DNA of 35,070 nt from positions 1 to 35,070 of the forward strand of contig CAVAPB010000024.1 of assembly GCA_963590415.1 (NCBI GenBank), read 5' to 3'. How positions within the stretch are numbered: position 1 is the first letter of the stretch; each line of letters opens with the position of its first letter. This document shows, piece by piece, positions 30,696-35,070 of this stretch. This DNA comes from Fimenecus sp963590415 (GTDB taxonomy: Bacteria > Bacillota > Clostridia > Oscillospirales > Acutalibacteraceae). Below the pieces are notes generated by a model. That model saw nothing but the letters and a program-made list of their open reading frames with translations, was not told the origin of the DNA and did not search any database. Position numbers and translations under genes: made by a program.

Positions 30696-32777
30696 ATGCC
30701 AAGAAAGGTATCTCTTGAAAAAACAAGAAATATTGGTATCATGGCTCATATCGACGCCGGTAAAACAACTACCACAGAAAGAATTTTGTTTTACACGGGT
30801 GTTAACCATAAATTAGGTGAAACACACGACGGCGACGCTACAATGGACTGGATGGCTCAGGAGCAGGAGAGAGGTATTACCATCACTTCTGCCGCTACCA
30901 CCTGTTTCTGGAAAGAGCACCGTATCAATATTATCGACACTCCCGGTCACGTTGACTTCACCGTTGAAGTTCAGCGTTCGCTTCGTGTACTTGACGGTTC
31001 CGTTACCGTTTTGTGCGCAAAGGGCGGTGTTGAGCCTCAGTCTGAGACCGTATGGCGTCAGGCTGACGAATACAAGGTACCCAGAATGATTTTCGTCAAC
31101 AAGATGGACATTATGGGCGCTGATTTTTACAGAGTTCTTGATATGGTTAAAGAGCGTTTCAACTGCAATGCAGTTCCGATTCAGCTCCCGATAGGCTCGG
31201 AGGATACATTTAAGGGTATCATTGACCTTATCAATTACGACGCTGAGGTTTATTATGATGACCTCGGTAAGGATATTCGCCGTGAGGAAATCCCGGACGA
31301 TATGAAGGAGCTTGCTGCGAAATATCGCACACAGCTTATCGAATCTGTCGTTGAGCAGGATGATGCTCTCATGGAGAAGTATTTTGAAGGCGTTGAGCCG
31401 ACGGTTGAGGAGATTAAGAAGGTCATCCGTAAGGCAACAATTGCCAACGAGATGGTTCCGATTACCTGCGGTACAGCTTACCGTAACAAGGGCGTTCAGC
31501 CGCTCCTTGACGCAATCGTTGACTTTATGCCCGCTCCCACCGACATCGAGTCCATCAAGGGTGTAAACCCCGATACCGATGAAGAAGAGCAGAGACATTC
31601 ATCAGACTCAGAGCCGTTCTCGGCTCTTGCATTTAAGATAGCAACAGACCCGTTCGTAGGTAAGCTTTGCTTCTTCAGAGTTTATTCGGGTACCGTAAAC
31701 GCAGGTACTACCGTTTACAACTCTGTTAAGGACACAAGAGAGAGAATGGGCCGTATTCTTCAGATGCACGCTAACCACAGAGAGGACATTGAAACCGTTT
31801 ACGCAGGCGACATCGCCGCTGTCGTAGGTCTTAAGAACACTACTACGGGCGACACTCTCTGCGACGAAAAGAACCCCATCGTTCTTGAGTCAATGAACTT
31901 CCCGGATCCGGTTATCCGTGTAGCTATCGAGCCTAAAACCAAGGCAGGACAGGAGAAAATGGGCATCGGTCTTCAGAAGCTTGCTGAAGAGGATCCCACC
32001 TTCAAGTGCTATACAGATGAAGAAACAGGTCAGACCATTATCGCAGGTATGGGCGAGCTTCACCTTGAAATCATCGTTGACAGACTTCTTCGTGAATTCA
32101 AAGTTGAAGCTAATGTAGGTAAGCCTCAGGTTGCTTACAAGGAGACCATCCGCAAGAAGGTTGACCATGAAACCAAGTACAAACGCCAGTCGGGCGGTTC
32201 GGGTCAGTACGGTCATGTTAAGATTATACTTGAGCCCAACGAGCCCGGTAAGGGTTATGAGTTCGTAAACGCAGTAACGGGCGGTTCGATTCCCAAGGAA
32301 TTCATCGGACCTGTTGACCAGGGTATTCAGGGCGCGTTGAACTCGGGCGTACTTGCAAATTATCCCGTTGTTGACGTTAAAGTTACTCTTTACGACGGTT
32401 CTTACCATGAAGTCGACTCTTCGGAGATGGCGTTCAAGATTGCCGGTTCAATGGCATTCAAGGAGGCTGCAAAGCTTGCAGACCCGATTCTTCTTGAACC
32501 CATTATGAAGGTTGTTGTTATCGTTCCCGATGATTACTTCGGCACCGTACAGGGCAACCTTATCGCTCGCCGCGGCGAAATTCAGGGCTTTGAGGACCGT
32601 TCGGGACTCAAGCAGATCAACGCAAGAGTTCCTCTTGCAGAGATGTTCGGTTACGCAACAGACCTCCGTTCTCAGACACAGGGACGCGGACAGTATGTTA
32701 TGGAGCCCGACGGTTATAAGCCGGTTCCCAAGAGCGTAGCAGAAAAAATTATCAGCGAAAGGTCTAAGAAAGACTGA
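30696..32777 (+). CDS. fusA: Elongation factor G
   Basis: A 693-residue translocation GTPase. GTPase motifs: AHIDAGKTTTTER (G1), RGITITSAAT (G2), DTPGHVDF (G3), NKMD (G4). The domain IV motif SGGSGQYGHVKI and the C-terminal LAEMFGYATDLRSQTQGRG complete the canonical EF-G. The start is ATG at 30696 (MPRKVSLEKTRNIG) with GGAGG five bases upstream; an in-frame ATG four codons earlier lies on that site. Length matches housekeeping EF-G, and its place between rpsG and tuf confirms it is not a resistance-type paralogue. Confidence 0.98.
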   Translation: MPRKVSLEKTRNIGIMAHIDAGKTTTTERILFYTGVNHKLGETHDGDATMDWMAQEQERGITITSAATTCFWKEHRINIIDTPGHVDFTVEVQRSLRVLDGSVTVLCAKGGVEPQSETVWRQADEYKVPRMIFVNKMDIMGADFYRVLDMVKERFNCNAVPIQLPIGSEDTFKGIIDLINYDAEVYYDDLGKDIRREEIPDDMKELAAKYRTQLIESVVEQDDALMEKYFEGVEPTVEEIKKVIRKATIANEMVPITCGTAYRNKGVQPLLDAIVDFMPAPTDIESIKGVNPDTDEEEQRHSSDSEPFSALAFKIATDPFVGKLCFFRVYSGTVNAGTTVYNSVKDTRERMGRILQMHANHREDIETVYAGDIAAVVGLKNTTTGDTLCDEKNPIVLESMNFPDPVIRVAIEPKTKAGQEKMGIGLQKLAEEDPTFKCYTDEETGQTIIAGMGELHLEIIVDRLLREFKVEANVGKPQVAYKETIRKKVDHETKYKRQSGGSGQYGHVKIILEPNEPGKGYEFVNAVTGGSIPKEFIGPVDQGIQGALNSGVLANYPVVDVKVTLYDGSYHEVDSSEMAFKIAGSMAFKEAAKLADPILLEPIMKVVVIVPDDYFGTVQGNLIARRGEIQGFEDRSGLKQINARVPLAEMFGYATDLRSQTQGRGQYVMEPDGYKPVPKSVAEKIISERSKKD

Positions 32778-32794
32778 TTATTTCATTAAAAAGT

Positions 32795-32830
32795 CTTGAT
32801 ATTTTACCGATTTATTGGTAAAATATCAAG
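32795..32830 (+). promoter_or_regulatory. tuf promoter within a perfect 14-bp hairpin
   Basis: CTTGATATTTTACC (32795-32808) and GGTAAAATATCAAG (32817-32830) are exact reverse complements around an 8-nt loop. The same bases contain TTGATA (32796-32801) and TAAAAT (32819-32824) exactly 17 apart, a good promoter for tuf. In readthrough transcripts from fusA the RNA would fold here. No T-run follows, so it is unlikely to be a full terminator. Confidence 0.65.
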
Positions 32831-32878
32831 CACAGAGAAATATAAAATATTTTCCGTTAATAAAAGGAGGAAATTCCA

Positions 32879-34072
32879 ATGGCAAAGGCAAAATTCGAAA
32901 GAACTAAACCCCATGTTAATATTGGTACTATCGGTCACGTTGACCACGGTAAGACAACATTAACAGCAGCTATTACAAAGACACTCGCATCTAAGGGTCA
33001 GGCTGACTTCGTTGATTATGCAAACATCGATAAGGCTCCCGAGGAGAGAGAGCGCGGTATCACAATCAACACAGCTCACGTTGAGTATGAGACAGCTAAG
33101 CGTCACTACGCTCACGTTGACTGCCCCGGTCACGCTGACTACATCAAGAACATGATCACAGGTGCAGCTCAGATGGACGGCGCTATCCTTGTTATCGCAG
33201 CAACAGACGGTCCTATGGCTCAGACCAAGGAGCACCTTCTTCTTGCTCGTCAGGTTGGCGTTCCGGCAATCGTTGTATTTATGAACAAGTGCGATCAGGT
33301 TGACGATCCCGAGCTCCTTGAGCTTGTTGAGATGGAAATCCGTGAAACTCTTGCTGAGTACGATTTCGATGAGAACTGCCCGATCATCAAGGGTTCGGCT
33401 CTCAAGGCTCTTGAGTCTTCAGATCCCGATTCAGAAGAAGTTAAGTGCATCTGGGAACTTATGGATGCAGTTGACGAGTATATCCCCACACCCGACCGTA
33501 AGGCTGACCAGCCGTTCCTTATGCCTGTCGAGGACGTTATGACAATCACAGGTCGTGGTACAGTTGCTACAGGCAGAGTTGAGCGTGGACAGCTTAAGAC
33601 AGGCGAGGAAGTTGAAATCGTTGGTCTTAAGGATGAAAAGACAAAGTCGGTTGTTACAGGTATCGAGATGTTCAGAAAGACTCTTGATTACGCTGAGGCA
33701 GGCGATAACATCGGTGCTCTTCTTCGTGGTATCGACAGAAAAGGCATCGAGCGCGGACAGGTTCTTTCTAAGCCCGGCACAATCCACCCCCACACAAAGT
33801 TCAAGGGTCAGGTTTACGTTCTTAATAAGGACGAGGGCGGCCGTCACACACCTTTCTTCAACAACTATCGTCCCCAGTTCTATTTCAGAACAACAGATGT
33901 TACAGGTATCATCACTCTTCCCGAGGGAACTGAGATGTGCATGCCCGGCGATAACGTTGAAATGAACGTTGAGCTCATCACTCCTATCGCTATTGAAGAA
34001 GGTCTTCGTTTTGCTATCCGTGAGGGCGGCAGAACAGTTGGTTCAGGCGTTGTTACTGCAATCAGCGAATAA
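32879..34072 (+). CDS. tuf: Elongation factor Tu
   Basis: A 397-residue GTPase that delivers aminoacyl-tRNA to the ribosome. GTPase motifs: GHVDHGKTTLTAAIT (G1), RGITINTAHVEYET (G2), DCPGHADYIKNM (G3), NKCD (G4, with Cys as in many Firmicutes) and GSALKALE (G5). Domains 2 and 3 include the GRGTVATGRVERG motif and the FRTTDVTGIITLPEG region. The ATG has a perfect AAAGGAGG site. It is last in the str run and is followed by two stem-loops. Ribosomal genes such as rpsJ, which often follow tuf, are absent. Confidence 0.98.
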   Translation: MAKAKFERTKPHVNIGTIGHVDHGKTTLTAAITKTLASKGQADFVDYANIDKAPEERERGITINTAHVEYETAKRHYAHVDCPGHADYIKNMITGAAQMDGAILVIAATDGPMAQTKEHLLLARQVGVPAIVVFMNKCDQVDDPELLELVEMEIRETLAEYDFDENCPIIKGSALKALESSDPDSEEVKCIWELMDAVDEYIPTPDRKADQPFLMPVEDVMTITGRGTVATGRVERGQLKTGEEVEIVGLKDEKTKSVVTGIEMFRKTLDYAEAGDNIGALLRGIDRKGIERGQVLSKPGTIHPHTKFKGQVYVLNKDEGGRHTPFFNNYRPQFYFRTTDVTGIITLPEGTEMCMPGDNVEMNVELITPIAIEEGLRFAIREGGRTVGSGVVTAISE

Positions 34073-34096
34073 TTATTATCCTACAAGATAATAATT
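34071..34096 (+). repeat. AT-rich inverted repeat overlapping the tuf stop
   Basis: AATTATTATC (34071-34080) pairs exactly with GATAATAATT (34087-34096) around CTACAA, beginning inside the tuf stop codon. It may act with the following terminator or as a 3' stabilising structure. Confidence 0.55.
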
Positions 34097-34105
34097 AAAA
34101 ATAGG

Positions 34106-34138
34106 AACTCCCTTATCGGCAACGGTAGGGGAGTTTTT
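34106..34138 (+). terminator. Terminator after tuf
   Basis: AACTCCC (34106-34112) pairs with GGGAGTT (34129-34135), followed directly by more T (GTTTTTGTG). It closes the rpoB-to-tuf block. Confidence 0.8.
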
Positions 34139-34210
34139 GTGTGCATATGCTTTGTATAAAATTCCTTTCGTCTCGACTTTCTTTACCAATGAGCATTTGG
34201 CAAAATTATA

Positions 34211-34219
34211 TGCTATAAT
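34211..34219 (+). promoter_or_regulatory. Extended -10 promoter of the SDR gene
   Basis: TGCTATAAT is an exact extended -10 element 34 bases before the GTG start. No good -35 lies 16-18 bases upstream, as is common with extended -10 promoters. Confidence 0.6.
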
Positions 34220-34252
34220 GGTTTAAGCAATTAAACGAAAGGACGGATTATT

Positions 34253-35038
34253 GTGCCGCAAACAGTATTGATAACAGGTGCATCGGGCGGATTAGGCAAA
34301 GCCTTTGCACACGAATTTGCCGAGCACGGCTTTAACCTTGTACTTGTAGCAAGGTCGGAAAACAAATTAAAGGAGATTTGCAACGATTTGTCAAGCGGAC
34401 ATGGAATAAATGCACAATATATCTGCGAAAATCTTTCCGATACAAGCGCCGCTCAGCGAATTTATGACGAAGTTAAGCAAAGGAATATTCATATTGACCA
34501 ACTTGTAAACAACGCAGGAAGCGGAAATATGGCGCTTGTCGGAGAAGCAAAGTCACAAATTATGATAGATACTATTGAACTTAATGTTACCGCATTAACC
34601 TTGCTTTGCAATCTTTTCATTCCCGATATGAAAGCGGCAGGCAAGGGCAAAATTTTAAATGTTTCTTCTCTTGGTGCATTTCAACCTGACCCGTATTTTG
34701 CGGTTTACGGTGCAACTAAAGCATATGAATTGTTATTCACGGAAAGTCTGTTTGGAGAGCTTATAGGCACAGGTGTAACTGCAAGCGTTATCTGCCCTGG
34801 TCCCATCAAAACAAATTGGACGTCAAACGCAGGAAAAGCAGATTCAAAAATAGCCAAAAGCCCTGAATTGATAGCAAAAATCGGATTCAGAGAAATGCAA
34901 AAAGGGAAATTGATTATTATTCCTACTCTAACTTATAAAGCCGAAGCTTTTGCAGTCAGAGTTGCACCGAAAACGCTTGTATCAAGGATTATAAAAAAAT
35001 GGCAAGGCGGTTTAATTGAAAAAGGAAATAAGATATGA
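34253..35038 (+). CDS. Short-chain dehydrogenase/reductase
   Basis: A 261-residue classical SDR. The cofactor loop is TGASGGLG (8-15). An Arg-Ser at 34-35 (ARSENKLK), at the end of the second strand, favours NADP(H). NNAG is at 86-89, and the catalytic residues are Ser139, Tyr152 and Lys156 (YGATK). Similar proteins are annotated as DltE/YqjQ-like oxidoreductases; the substrate is unknown. The start is GTG at 34253 with an AAAGGAC site. The C-terminus lacks membrane segments but is basic. Its stop overlaps the start of the next gene (ATGA), so at least two genes form this operon. Confidence 0.88.
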   Translation: MPQTVLITGASGGLGKAFAHEFAEHGFNLVLVARSENKLKEICNDLSSGHGINAQYICENLSDTSAAQRIYDEVKQRNIHIDQLVNNAGSGNMALVGEAKSQIMIDTIELNVTALTLLCNLFIPDMKAAGKGKILNVSSLGAFQPDPYFAVYGATKAYELLFTESLFGELIGTGVTASVICPGPIKTNWTSNAGKADSKIAKSPELIAKIGFREMQKGKLIIIPTLTYKAEAFAVRVAPKTLVSRIIKKWQGGLIEKGNKI

Positions 35039-35070
35039 AAAAATTATTTGCACATGAAGTGGATAAGCTT
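35035..35070 (+). CDS. Start of an overlapping downstream gene (partial)
   Basis: ATG at 35035 overlaps the SDR stop by four bases (ATGA) and opens a frame of 12 codons to the window end (MKKLFAHEVDKL). AAGGAAAT lies a suitable distance upstream as a ribosome site. Too short to identify. Confidence 0.55.
   Translation, partial: MKKLFAHEVDKL

Noticed and set aside
1..35070. tRNA or rRNA genes, prophage or insertion sequence genes
   Set aside because: Looked for in all intergenic stretches; none recognised.

Overview
The window is a stretch of chromosome from a low-GC Gram-positive bacterium of the class Clostridia, most likely an uncultured gut Ruminococcaceae/Oscillospiraceae-type species. 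The grounds are the Clostridia-style RpoB/RpoC/S12/EF-G/EF-Tu sequences, purine-rich AGGAGG-type ribosome binding sites, a BspA-like leucine-rich-repeat protein ending in SLH domains, and long intergenic arrays of GTAGGG-capped GC-rich palindromes of the kind seen in many gut Clostridia. The genus assignment is inference. No phage, IS transposase, CRISPR, rRNA or tRNA was recognised.

Layout. 1-714: intergenic repeats, including a 167-bp direct repeat. 715-2950 (minus): a tight four-gene operon with a pyridoxal/pyridoxine kinase, an ECF-type S component, a small radical SAM protein and a Cys-rich metal-binding protein. It is divergent from a MocR/PdxR-like regulator (3049-4359), so this looks like a vitamin B6 uptake and salvage locus. 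4360-4748: no gene, but a promoter-terminator pair that could make a small RNA. 4749-6404 (minus): the UPF0237 (ACT) and UPF0210 pair. 6552-7861: ispE overlapping an IscR-like Rrf2 regulator. 7862-8500: repeats. 8523-13786: an XRE regulator divergent from a two-gene unit (divergent 3-methyladenine-glycosylase-like protein, then a 1458-residue LRR/Ig/SLH surface protein), controlled from a promoter region packed with perfect palindromes. Near-identical ~155-bp direct repeats flank this block. 14357-16898: a cysteine biosynthesis operon (metY-type O-acetylhomoserine sulfhydrylase, then cysK), preceded by a 23-codon Cys-rich leader ORF. 16899-17600: repeats. 17657-18559 (minus): EamA-type transporter. 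18689-21841 (minus): GH2 beta-galactosidase. 22106-34072: rpoB, rpoC, rpsL, rpsG, fusA and tuf, all forward. 34253-35070: a short-chain dehydrogenase and the first codons of an overlapping next gene.

The most interesting item is the leader of the metY-cysK operon. A consensus promoter is followed by a short ORF with a strong Shine-Dalgarno site that ends in Met-Cys-Cys-Ser-Leu-stop. The last codons of this ORF (14503-14512) are perfectly complementary to the segment containing the metY Shine-Dalgarno site (14543-14552). A ribosome stalled on the Cys codons would cover one arm and expose the metY start, so this reads as a cysteine-sensing translational attenuator. It has the logic of polycysteine leader peptides known in mycobacteria, in a different phylum and apparently acting on ribosome access.

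Other points worth checking are the dimeric, REPIN-like architecture of the intergenic repeats, the operator-like palindromes between the XRE gene and the surface-protein unit, the orphan small-RNA candidate at 4639-4735, the tuf promoter embedded in a perfect 14-bp hairpin, and the separation of rpoB from the usual rplKAJL genes.
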